Origin: Tubiluchus corallicola
Taxonomy: Eukaryota; Priapulida; Priapulimorpha; Priapulimorphida; Tubiluchidae
Reading direction: 5' to 3'
Assembly: GCA_030141605.1 (NCBI GenBank)
Contig: JAQGDQ010000404.1
Location: 1-64,000, forward strand
DNA: 64,000 nt
The translations under genes were made by a program, and so were the position numbers. Shown one piece after another: positions 1 to 14,853 of the stretch (its first letter is position 1; every line of letters starts with the position of its first letter). Under the pieces are notes generated by a model. It worked only from the letters and a program-made list of their open reading frames with translations, was not told where the DNA came from and searched no databases.

Positions 1-2351
1 GGATTCTAATACAAATTACAAACTACAAAGCATTGGCATTTACAATGTTTAAAAATTCCTCAACTATAAGCAGACCTCTCGCCTCGTAGGCCTATGGACC
101 CGACAAACTTTAGTTGAGTTTGAAAACGTTAAAGTGTTATATCGATAAAACATTTGAAAAGCGATAATATACAAGTACTGTACTATACAAGATTCGCAGC
201 AGTGTTGAGTTGTGCTTTAAAGGCCGTAAGAACTTAAACGAGAAACAAGAAAACTTAGTCTAAACATTTGTAGTACAAGAATAATAATTAATACGATACA
301 GCGAAAACTCCAATTGGTCGTAAGGTTGCCACAGGAATCATAACGCGCTGTTGCTGATTTAAGATGTGAGGCCCTTAAAATCTCTCTTTCCGTGCTGTAC
401 AGCAAAAATTTGTAGTGAGTTATAATTTTTCTGATAAAATTCTGTCAATAAATCAACATTAGGATCATCGCTAATTTATTTTGGTCAATTGTAAGAAAGG
501 AATTATTGAGTGCAAGAGTTTTGTATATTGATTACGTTTTTAAGTTCGATTCATCATCATATGCCCATTACGTCTGTTGTAGACGCTGGTAGGAGGATTC
601 TGAAGGAAATTTGCCTTGTAAGAGTGGTACAGCAGTAATCCACTGTACGACAATGGCTTGTCAGCGATTGATTAAGTTTGATGACTGCTTTTAAATTTCG
701 AATTATCCAGGAATCAGAATTAATATTATTTTCTACTACTATTTCAGTATTTATGTGCTAGAGTGTTATTATCTCGTTTCTACAGAACCACCTTAGCAAC
801 CATACGCAACTATGGAAGATTCAATTGTGTGGACTTTGTAAGATTACCTGCCACTATAAGTAATTTTGGTTAATTTTGTGTGCAAGTATCACCAGTTTAC
901 TACGTCAGGTTAAAAAATAAAGTTTTCTCTTATTAGTCTTAATAATCACTTATCTGTGACACCTTTTCGATTGCCGGCTATAATGTCATAAGAACTTTAA
1001 GAAAAATTATAATTGGTGTTAAAAGGAAATTAGAATATTTTGTGTAGGCATTCTTTTTCAGTGCAAAACATCAAGTGTCTGATTGAATTATTTTCAAAGA
1101 CTTCAGCACATCTATGATTGTTGTAAGTACCTATAGTGGTGGGAGAAGTGCCCAAAAACCGATGCACCCTCTCCATTTTTAAAACCTTTTAGCAGTTAAG
1201 CAGATTAATGTTTTACTTTTAAATTTATGATGAGCTGTAGACTGGCTTATGTAGCAGTAACGATAAAACAATGGTAAATGGTGCACTTGCAGTTTAGTGA
1301 GGATGCTAACAAAATTTGGGTATTAATTTGTAGGAACTACGTAAACTGCTCTGGCTAAGGATAATGGGCAAATTACAGCAAGTCCCCACTTAACGCCTCT
1401 CCGTTTAGCGACACTATGTTTTAACAACGCTGAACATTTGACAACTTTTTTTCACTTAGACACATGTTTCATTTTAGAGACGATTTTCGTACTTCGCTCA
1501 AAGCCAATTTTTTTTGTCAACAACTTTTTTACTTAATTTGATGCATTTAAAACAGTACACATTGCATTATTACATTCTAAAATTGCACTAGTAACATAAA
1601 CAGTACACTAAATATTATGTATGTTTTTGCTTACTGATTGACTGCCGAATGCTAGCGTGTATCAAGCCAGAGTTGGGAGCATACTTTATGTGAAGAAATT
1701 GCCATAGCACCCAGACAGTCTAGATAAAATTCCCAAGGTCGTCCCACTGCTTGCATGACTTTGGCTCTGCAGTGTTTATTGTTTAACACTGCCTAGGCTT
1801 AAATGTTAACGAAAGAGAAACTGCTAGTTATAGGTATTGGTAAGTAAGATTATATAACTGTTTCAAGCAAGCACATAGAAATTCAATAGAAATAGAAATA
1901 AGACTCATAAAATGTTTAATTTATATGATTTAAGTAGCACTGATTTTTGCCTCTGGATCTCATTTCTTTTACATTGTTTTCTGTGGAAGTCTTGTCTTCG
2001 CTTAACGTCGCATTTTGCTGGAATGCATTAGCGTCGTTAACCGAAGACTTACTGTATAATATTTTGTATGGTACACGCTGTACCTTAGAAGTTTTTTGAT
2101 TAGGCAAAACACTTAAACAAAGCTTAATAAGTAATCTGTAGTTTTATACAGGCTCTGTTGCTACTACAACAATCTTTCAATTTATAGTTATTTTTTATCT
2201 TTTTGTTAAATAGGAATAAATATGTGAAAAACAAAACTCATTTTTTAAGGTTTTTAAGTTTGAAATTTAATAAACTGTGAATACTTATATGAAAATACCT
2301 GGATTTAAGTAGGTCTAATGTGTGTAATACCTCAATGTATTTGTGTTCCAG
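1..2351. other. Upstream spacer and 5' intron of RPS5
   Basis: No coding exon is recognisable here. The RPS5 start codon directly follows a splice acceptor, so a non-coding first exon must lie upstream and most of this stretch is probably intron. The best first-exon candidate is at 382-414 (separate entry). The small open frames present show no family features. The stretch left of about 380 is promoter or intergenic DNA of unknown content. Confidence 0.5.
382..414 (+). promoter_or_regulatory. Candidate RPS5 5'TOP start and non-coding exon 1
   Basis: A pyrimidine tract CTCTCTTTCC at 382-391 resembles the 5' terminal oligopyrimidine start of animal ribosomal protein mRNAs. About 23 bases later a GTGAGT splice donor begins at 415. 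An untranslated first exon is required because the acceptor AG at 2350-2351 directly precedes the ATG. This is the only place upstream where I see a TOP-like tract followed closely by a good donor. The implied first intron is about 1.9 kb. The assignment is inferred from motif and spacing only. Confidence 0.4.
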
Positions 2352-5470
<3,119 letters not shown>

Positions 5471-5505
5471 TGCTGTAAGCCAGTCTCTCTGTATAATGTA
5501 TGTGA

Positions 5506-5511
5506 AATAAA
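5506..5511 (+). terminator. RPS5 polyadenylation signal AATAAA
   Basis: A canonical AATAAA lies 36 bases after the RPS5 stop codon, giving the short 3' UTR typical of ribosomal protein mRNAs. Confidence 0.8.
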
Positions 5512-7737
5512 TTTGATTTGTGCGAGAAAATCAGTGACAGTTTAGTATTGTGTTCTAAATAGTTGTTATCGAAAAACACAGTATGAATATACACCCGCAC
5601 CTCACTAGTAATGCGTGGTTACCAAAAATGTCCCAAGCTGACTTATGTCACTGCAGGTCGAATCACCCGTAAATCCACATGCATAGCAAAATCGTCCATA
5701 AGTTGGCAATTAAGCTTTTCTTGTTATACACGTGTCCTGAATCTCCATTTCATGAGAATCATTTTGATACCAAGCTCATCACTTTGTATTATTTCTAAGC
5801 TGAGATAATCCACGTTGAAGCTGAGGTACACGCTACGCACTGAGAAACTTAACCTTGAGAAAATCGCTGTTCAAGTTTGCCATTGTTTTTCGTCGCATTT
5901 CTATAAAACTCTTAGCAACTGCATAAATGATAATTGCTACAGACTTTGCAAGAACGCATTGAAGTTATGTTTAAATCCAGTAGATGGCTCTTTTGGACGA
6001 AGATCTGGGCTTGGCAACAGAAAAAACTCGAAGCAAAATGACTGCTTCCGCAAGCTACTATCAGAGTTTGAAAATAAGAGTTTTTTACAATTGCAGTACT
6101 AGTTTTTAGCGAGAGAAGTGTGTACAGAGTTATAAAATTAGATTTGTTAATATTGTTTGAACATTTTCTTGATAATTTGATGATATAATATAAAAGCCCG
6201 ATATATTCAGTATTTGTTTCGATGAAAAACATAAAATTGACATTTGATCAAATTTTTGATGCATTCTACTTTGAAGCATCATAACGTAGTTTTGATTATG
6301 CCGATTTATGGACGCTTTTGGTTTAAAAGCACACGTGGTATTAAGTACTGAAATAACTGATTAACAGAAGTAGTCACAGCTGTGTATTAACTAATTAAGA
6401 TTAACTTATGATTAAGATTTTGGTATTCGTCTTGAATCTCATAGTTGATTGTTTATCAACCTTTCTTCTCCGTAAACGTTTCACTTAACTCGTTAGCCTT
6501 GCAAGCTAGAGTCACGAAAATCACGGGGTGGGTAACCTTGTGGGAGGATCGTTCAGTTTACAATTATGATTCAACACCCAGGGCTTTTTTATATTTTTTA
6601 TATTATAAGTGTTTAGGTATTATGGGGTAGATTTAAAAGTCATTTAGTGACCTTTTAGATGCTAAGGACTAGGGACATAAAAGTCACAGGGCACACAGAG
6701 TAAAGGAAATTATGTTTATATGTGATCTGAGAATGCCTGGTCAAAGCTGGGTGGATCTTCGTTTTGTTCTCGTTATGCTCAAATGTTCGTGCTAAAGTTT
6801 TTGAGGTAGAATCCCAATTTTTGGTATGTGCATGGCTAAATATGGGTCATTGGGTAGTGGGAAAATTTTCCGCTAGGGGCAAAAACTAAAATTTTGGGGT
6901 CGGAGACAAATCTGTCAGTGGCAATAGCTTGTAGCTAATCAAATGAAGTCTTGATGAGGCAAATTGAATAGTACTGGTTACAGTGAGATTGTTTGACCTC
7001 TCACCTCATTAGTGAGCAAAATATGAATTCTGGAGATAAGTGCTTCCAGTATCATCAAGCAATGCTAGCTTGTACTTACTTAAGCGAAAGGTCCCAATGA
7101 GACAGATTGAATGGTATAAATTGACAGGACCTTGGTTGACCTGTTGTCCACAAGTCACAGGTTGGAAAGTTAGAAGTCGCGGTTTCGTTGTGCAGTTCTA
7201 GGTAATCAAGGCATGCGAATTCAGTAAAATCAAAATTATAACTTTCAAACAAAAGGCCAACGTCATTTCATTGTCTAATTCTGTAACTTTTGCTTGCAAA
7301 ATCTTTAGTTTCTGACCACATCAGAAATATTGTCAAACTAGTGTAACTTTACTATTCATACGTGCATTAATTCATTCATGAAGTGCGATGTGACGATGTC
7401 TCAGGAATGAACAAATGTTCTAAAACAATTAATGGCAATGCCATTGCACTCGAATGGTGAAGCGACATTTCTGTAACATTAAAACTGCATACAACAATGG
7501 GGCAACTAGGTTAAAAGTTTAAATTTTGCGTAAATTTACTGCTTGCAGAAAGCTTGTCTGAATAGCTATGAAGTGTTCTGTCTTTTTTTAAATTGAGAGA
7601 AAGTATTAACAGTGCAGTATCATGTTTTAAATGTATAGCTGATTTGTAAACTTTAGAGTTTATTGGAGACAAATGAACAAGTCTAAGAAGCAACAATTTC
7701 CACATGGTTACTACAAATAATTGGTCAAAAAACTTGG
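5512..7737. other. Intergenic spacer between RPS5 and the GPCR (convergent 3' ends)
   Basis: This spacer of about 2.2 kb separates the plus-strand RPS5 3' end from the minus-strand GPCR 3' end. Open frames of 60-106 codons occur on both strands, but none shows a known domain, a splice-supported extension or repeat features. I see no gene here. Confidence 0.5.
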
Positions 7738-7743
7738 TTTATT
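7738..7743 (-). terminator. GPCR polyadenylation signal (AATAAA on minus strand)
   Basis: TTTATT on the plus strand reads AATAAA on the minus strand, about 150 bases beyond the GPCR stop codon. It is the first canonical signal downstream of the gene. Confidence 0.6.
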
Positions 7744-7891
7744 TTTATGAACAATATTTCATTTCACATGTGTTATTGATGAGCTTGTATTAACACATGT
7801 AGTCAAATGCATACCTAAAAGCAATATTAAACGTAGTTACAATCACCAGGATTATAGCACAGTTTTCCCGTGCTGTCGGTGCATGAAGAAA

Positions 7892-10340
7892 CTAGTTAAC
7901 ATCTGTGATAACAAACACTTTAGTCTTCTTAGTTTTCTGACTACGAATGAAAACGTCTTTAAAGCTTTCCCTGAAAGTTTCGCTTAAGAAAGCATAAATA
8001 AATGGATTAATGGCACTGTTGCAGAATTGCAGTGTGTGTCCCATCAACTTCACTACGTATGTTGTGTCGGTAAACGACCACATTCCCGCATCATAGCTCA
8101 GTTGCACGCAGTGTGTTGGCAGCCAACATACCGCAAATACGAGGACAACTACCAATAGCAGTTTCGTCGTTTTCGTTCTGGACTGTTGGTAAATATTGGG
8201 CGGATGTTGGCTACGCGGACTGATACTTGTCCTCAGATTTTTTGCTATGAGCAGGTATGCTGATGAGATGATAAAAAGTGGGGTTAGATAAAAGGCTACG
8301 AATAACATAGCTGTGAACATTGTGCGGTGGTATGGTGTTTTCCAATGTTCTACGCAGTATTCAGTCCATGTACCCTCGTCCCAGTAGAGTACAGTTCGCA
8401 TGATAAAAACTGTTGGTAGTAAACCAATGAAACTTGTAATCCATATTACGGAGAGTATAGTAACTGTTCGTCCTACTGTTCTGCAATTTAAAATTAAATA
8501 CTTTTGCAGAACACATGGCGTAATTTACATAATTTACACATGGCAATTCAAATTAAAACATTATGCAGATTACACATCTGTTAACGAAAGTTGATTTCAC
8601 ATTTCTTCCATTTCAATTGTCTGTTTATTCAATGTGCGGCCCCTGATTTGTCTACAAGTCTGTACAAGATTCAATGCAAATAATTTAGATCCAAGTGATT
8701 ATAAAGTAAGTAGAGTTAATGATACTAATGTATGTAACTAGGCATATACTTCAAAATATACCTGAATATTCGTGATCGTAATGGTTTGACAATGGCATAA
8801 TATCTGTCAACAGCTAATGCAGTCATCGTCATAACATTTACTGATAGAGCGACTAGTGTAAGATAACTCCAGCATTTGCCTACACAAAACGACATAAATT
8901 TAATATCAATATCATAATTCATAAACACCAGATATCATGAAATTATAGGCAGTACAATTCTAAAATGCACATATGGTCGAATATCAGGCAAGTGACTTTT
9001 GGATTTGAGAAATAACTAGCTATAATCAGTTTAAAGTTTTTTGTATTGGTCACTGCTGCACTATATATGTGCCTATTTTATTCTAATCTATGAGCTTATT
9101 CTGCATGTGATCTGTTAGGATTTTGATGTAAGAAATTGGCACAGCTGATCAGCTACTCCAGTTTCCTAAGGGATATACATTACAGCACTGTTGCTTGTCT
9201 TACATTCAGTTGAAAGCAGATTTAATGATACTGTTTACTGGACAAACTGTAAAATAACATTCTGCAACATTGGCGGTTTCACTTGTGCAATGCATGTGAA
9301 CAGACTGAAGAGACCCTTAGTTAGGCCTTAGCATACTTACACATCAACTGACCAAATGGCCAACTGGTTAGTAGATAATGTACTGCAATATATGGTACAC
9401 AGTAAATAAGCAACATCAAGTCTGCTACGGCTAAGTTGACCAGATACAGATTGGTAACCGTCCTCATTGGTCCATTAATCAGGACCACGTATAAAACCAG
9501 ACCATTACCGATAATGCCAACTGCAAAAATAAAATATAATTATTATGAAAGACAAGTGAAATAAATGGCATAAAGCAACAATGACTGGCCAGAGAGAAGT
9601 AGCTGCAGATTCTGATTATATAGCAGTTAGCAAAGAAAATGCAGCCCTTTTGTCAGAAACATACAGAAGCAACACAATCTATCATCATCAGGTGATTTCA
9701 AATTACTACTGTCATTTTAATGCTATAAAGGTAGTGTTTCACCATGTGATTTCTACACTTTATGCTCTTTTAGATGCAGTGACTGTTGTTGAAGGCCCAT
9801 TGCGTCTACAGACAGTGGACAATATGACTCTGTCTAGTGCCTTCAAGATTGGTAAACTCAGCAGCTAGTCCAATTAAGTATGTACCAGACAGTAGATATA
9901 CACTACTATGCCAGTGGCTTTTCACCACTTCATTTATTCTAAACGTACTAACTAGTAGCTTCATATAAAAGGCAATATGGACAATGTTGAGTCAAAGAAA
10001 GAGTTTTGGCAGTGTCACATAAAATCATCAAAAAGTTTTTACAGGACTACTAGAAAACACAAAATGGAAGTCAGCGTAGTTTTTGCAACAGTTACTGTTA
10101 TTTACGAATTACTGCATATGCAATTTTCTTACCTAAAAAAATAAAGCTAAATGTAGTGAGGATGCCGATGACAATGCTGCTGTTGCTATAGGAACCATCA
10201 GCGTAGTTTATATAGGTGTAATTCTCAGGTGCCACATCCCATTCGGTCCCATTACAGTCTCCACAATTCAACTCCACATTGCACTGAATACACGTCCCCA
10301 GCATAGAGCTGCTGTTTGTTAAAGCTAAAGTCGGTTCCAT
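7892..10340 (-). CDS. Class A neuropeptide-type G protein-coupled receptor, four exons
   Basis: Seven-transmembrane receptor predicted at the plasma membrane; ligand unknown. Exons in transcript order are 10340-10133, 9520-9341, 8879-8762 and 8480-7892 (1095 nt, 364 aa); phases join cleanly. The extracellular N-terminus has several N-x-S/T sites and Cys residues. TM1 has GNGLVLYVV, TM2 NLAVADLMLL, and TM3 begins with the conserved Cys (split by an intron) and ends VDRYYAIVKPLRSR (the DRY motif). ECL2 supplies EYCVEHW, TM6 has FAVCWLPTH (CWxP), TM7 has NSAINPFIY (NPxxY), followed by a helix-8-like FRESFKDVF. This pattern is closest to galanin/kisspeptin/allatostatin-A type receptors by motif memory; the subfamily is not established. 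An in-frame ATG at 10379 could lengthen the N-terminus by 13 residues. Confidence 0.9.
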
Positions 10341-10379
10341 TACTTGTATCATCTGTATCTTAAATAATGCCACAAACAA

Positions 10380-12400
10380 TTTGGAGCTTATATCTCAAAC
10401 ATTTATTAATTTATAATAATAATAAATTTGATGATAAGCGGCAAACTAGATTCGATTACGAATGCTGTGACAACTAGATAATAATAACGATGCTGAATGT
10501 GCATGACTTTGGCCGTATTTCATAGAACTGTTGCCCAAAGCAAGTTATTTTAAATAAAAATAAGCTTTAATTAAACAGTAATGTAATTTCAGCTCCCTAA
10601 ATATTAGTCTTAACATTTCTGCTCAGCAAGGCTTATATGGATGCCAAACTGCAAAATCCTTCATTATGTGATTATATGCCAGTCAACAGACACATCTTTT
10701 GCTGCGGTAATTAAGTATGAACATTGATTTTGTTTTTATCTTACTTTCATAGAACCAAAGTGCAACAATTCGTAAACAAAAATATTAGTACCTTAATAAA
10801 AAAATTGTCAGTTTATCAGGAATATAAAGACGACATACCAATCATAGGCTACAGTCCAAAACTGTGATGTAGTTGACTGATTGTAAAAAATCAGCTACAC
10901 ATACTTTAAAATGGCTGGTTTTCGCTCATTGAGCAGCAACTTACACACTACCACTCGGAACTATACAGCAAAAGCATTCACTGAAGCATAGAAGCAGTAA
11001 CACAGACAAGGACAATTTACTTCCCCTGTGGCAGTGCAGATATAATTTTTCTATGCTTCAGTGATGCTAGTAGCTGTTCTGTAAATAGTCTATAATAGTA
11101 TATAAATAACACTTTAAAATGAGTTCTGTTCCAGATTTGTGATGTTCCCACTTTTACAGACGAGGCTGAAATGTTAATAAAAAGTTTTCTACAGCAAAAA
11201 TAGAATATGACATTAGACGACAAACAAAACACACCAATTTGACAACTGATAGTTGCTTTTAAACTACATAAAGTGTATAGAGAACAAGAAAAAACAGCAG
11301 AGTTAAAAGCTTTTTGACTTTTCAATCACACACTGCGCATACATCACCCAGTATACAAGAAGCGAAAGTAAAAGCGACATTGTATAATAACAAGACCAAG
11401 ATCATAAATTGAATTATTTATTATCCACAGGTAGGCCAATAAATAGATAGGGAATTGGAAACGTTATGAAAGACAACAGAAAAGCACAAAAATACCAATT
11501 TACCTAATTACAATCAAGTTAATATCGATAAACAAAATAAAAATTATACTGTAAAGTGTAAACTATAAAATGTAAACTATAATTGTATAGTATAGCTTAT
11601 TATAATACTTATTAGAGTAATAAAACCAAATAAAAAATCAAACTTTGTCTACATAATGTGATAATGACTAGAGGTTGAGTAATATTTCCTTAAAATATGC
11701 AAGCTAACACCAATCACAGGTACATAACTAATATGAAAAACCCTCCTTATCACATGATTTCCACAATTGACACTGGTGTACTTAGAGAAATCAATAAAAT
11801 CAGATAATACACTATTATAGAATAATCCAAAACTGTCATTTCATTGCACTTATCCCAACAACTGAGAATGGACATTTCAATTAAGAGAAAAAATAAATAC
11901 GAGCGCATCATAATGAACACACCTGCATTTTTACAACTGGAAACAAGTGAAATTATTTAGGAGTTAGCTGACATTTCTTACAATAAAACATCATGCTACT
12001 GTATTGTGATTCATTAAAATTGCTGAAAATACAGCAAAAAATTCCTACACACTGATTTTCTGCTTTCTGTTTCAATAAAAAAGCATAATGCATTCTGTTC
12101 CTTGAATCACAGCCATTAGCCGCAATGGCTCAGAAAATCTGATCAGATGCACCATGTAATGTCAATTTGGAGTTACAAAAATTAACCATATGCACCAGAC
12201 CTAGATTGTTTAACTTAGAAGACATAACTTACTGCATTTCACTATACATAACACTTGATAATATACCGAATTATAAAGTTTTTCAGCTCTTTATGCAAAA
12301 AGTTGGTCTACTTTTTGTTTTTCTGAAAGTTCAACGACAATTAAAGTTAAATTATCGTACAATACTGGTTTCACCTCTGATCTGTGATTTTGACAAATTT
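10380..12400. other. Spacer: GPCR upstream region and laminin 3' UTR
   Basis: Minus-strand transcription of the laminin must terminate in the right-hand part of this stretch, while the left part precedes the GPCR. An AATAAA on the minus strand at 11417-11422 is a possible laminin poly(A) signal, about 980 bases past the stop. The remainder is AT-rich sequence with no gene that I recognise. Confidence 0.4.
11417..11422 (-). terminator. Possible laminin polyadenylation signal
   Basis: Minus-strand AATAAA, the nearest canonical hexamer I found downstream of the laminin stop codon. It would imply a 3' UTR of about 1 kb. A variant hexamer closer to the stop cannot be excluded. Confidence 0.3.
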
Positions 12401-14815
12401 TTAACCCAGAGATCGACTACGAAGTAATTTCAGTGCATCTATCTGAGCTTTGGCTTTGGCTGCTCGATCCATCATGTGTGAAATGAAACGTTTTTGTTCT
12501 TCTCTAGCCTTTAGTAACACTTCCATTGCACTGCGTATATCCTACATGAAATTCCAGCCAGGTTTGAAAAACGTTTATGAATTTTTCTTATTAAAATAGC
12601 ATATTTAACTTACAAACTAACAGATTCTAACAACAAGCAAAAATACCTTAAAGGAAGACCGGACGACTGTTTAGACTCAATCTCATTTTAATTTACTGTC
12701 CAAAATATACATTTTCTTGCTTCAAAAAGCTAGCAATTGTTTCTTATATTTGAGTAATTAGCTTAGAAAGTTAATTAATGGTAACCGAACACAGTTATTG
12801 GTTACGTCAGAAACTAACCACAGTTTGTGCAATGGTAGGCATCTTCCCTTGTGCGTCAAGCACGTTTGCGTAAATGTTACTGTTTGACCGCATGATGTCA
12901 CGAAAATGAGCTCTACATCATATGACATCAGAAACTAACACTGCAGTTCATGATCATGGTTATCATGGTACAGCCTTCTATTTGTCGGCCAAGCGAATGT
13001 GACAAAAAGGCGCCGTTGCCAATCTTAGTAGATTCACATAGCCGAGTGTAGCTTTGAAGGTTTAACAAAATTTGAGTATCCGAGCCAATTATTATTTAAT
13101 CTAAGCTTTGATTTAAAAAAGGCTGTTTTAGTTTTCAATATTTTAGAGCATTCTTTATTCTGAACTAATGTCTACACAATCTCCCGGTTTTCCTTTAACT
13201 TATTTAGAAACACAAACACAATATATAAAGGGGGCCAAAGTTTACAATTCCCCACATACACATGAAGCAGATCAGGATTAAAGTGAGGGTTGGGATTAGG
13301 GTTAGGGTTAAGGTTGGGTTGGGTTAGGAGCAGGGTATTTAAATTGTATGGGGAATTGTAAACTTCTTCCAAAAAAATCATTCAATATACATTTTTATTA
13401 ACAAACCTGCTGACTCAGCAAACTGTCTGTGTCTCTTAAATCATTTTCTAATTGCACTAGTTCTTCATTGTCGAGTTTTGGCAAATTCTTTAAACGCTGT
13501 ACCAATTCTTTAACTTTAGTATCGGCAGCTTTAGCCGCAATAAATGCTTCGTTAGTCTGTAAAAATATTGGAGTTTTGACAAATGCATGGAATCTACTTA
13601 AGAAGATGTACCACCAAATTGGATAAGCAAACATGATTTACCATCTCCCCCTGTATAGTGATCGGTAATCATGAGTTCTTGCAAAATTTCTGATCCAGGT
13701 TGAGTAGAAATAAAAGAGCAAAACGTACATTACAAAGTATATGACACAATATGTATATGTCAGAGGCTAAGTGGGAAATCGGATATTCTGTAAGCATTTT
13801 AAATTTTAGTGAATATAAAAATAAAACAAATGTTCAACTGCTCTGATACAATTTTCCTAGGCATTTTTTACAATGCCACTTTTATTTAAGGAATGTGTGA
13901 AATTGAACCTAGTCATGTTTCAATGCACTTGCAAATTTGTGTGATTCGTTTGGTTAGCTCTTTCTCGTATCTGTCATTCCTCTTTTGTAGCGGATGATGA
14001 GAGATGCAAGCATTAAGGTATGCTGTGCAGGCTACAATTGGCAAACTCTTTCATTCAAATGGTCTAATTTTAATATGATGTAAAAAATACATACATTCTC
14101 TGCACATCAAATTTCTGTTATTAACCGCTTCTTCCAGACAATACCAGTCACAGCATTTAAACTAAGCACAACATAAAATTGTTCGTTTGAAAATTAAAAT
14201 ATAGTTTAAATTTTCCCGGAAGCACGAGTTCAATGCCAACAAACATACACATAAGCTCAATGGAGTTAACAGGCTACTGATCGCTGCTTGTTGCAAGTGA
14301 GACGTTTAAGGAAAACCAGATCCGACAGTAATATATATAAAATATTGAAAAGGGATAAATTGTTTTGTTTGCAAGAATGATTTACGTGAAAGAATTATTA
14401 CCGTGGAAATTTAATTTCACATTTATGCCATTAGTTTTTTGCTGTCATGTGCATTTTGCCATTCATACATTAGATGGACAACAGTGTCTGTATTTCGGAA
14501 TTGTGCTGTGCCTTTCAGTTCAGTTATTATGTGGCACACATACGTGGTGAAATTGCATGCTGAAAATGATAGTCAGTGCTGTACAGTAGCACTTTATCTC
14601 AATTTTAGCTTTTGTAAACATGTGCAACATGCTCATGGAATGATTCTGCCATTTTTGAAAATTACCTTCAGTTGTGATTTCATCACTTTTTGAGCTCGCT
14701 TTATATAAGTTCTTAAGCAAATAAATAATTTCTTTGGGATTATTACATGTGTAAAAATGTATACTTCAAAGCAGAGCAGAATATGAAAAATCATTGTTTT
14801 TCTTTAATTAACTAA

Positions 14816-14853
<38 letters not shown>

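Noticed and set aside
5815-6232. Overlapping open frames of 95 and 106 codons on opposite strands after RPS5
   Set aside because: No recognisable domain, no splice-supported extension, and typical of chance frames in this AT-rich DNA.
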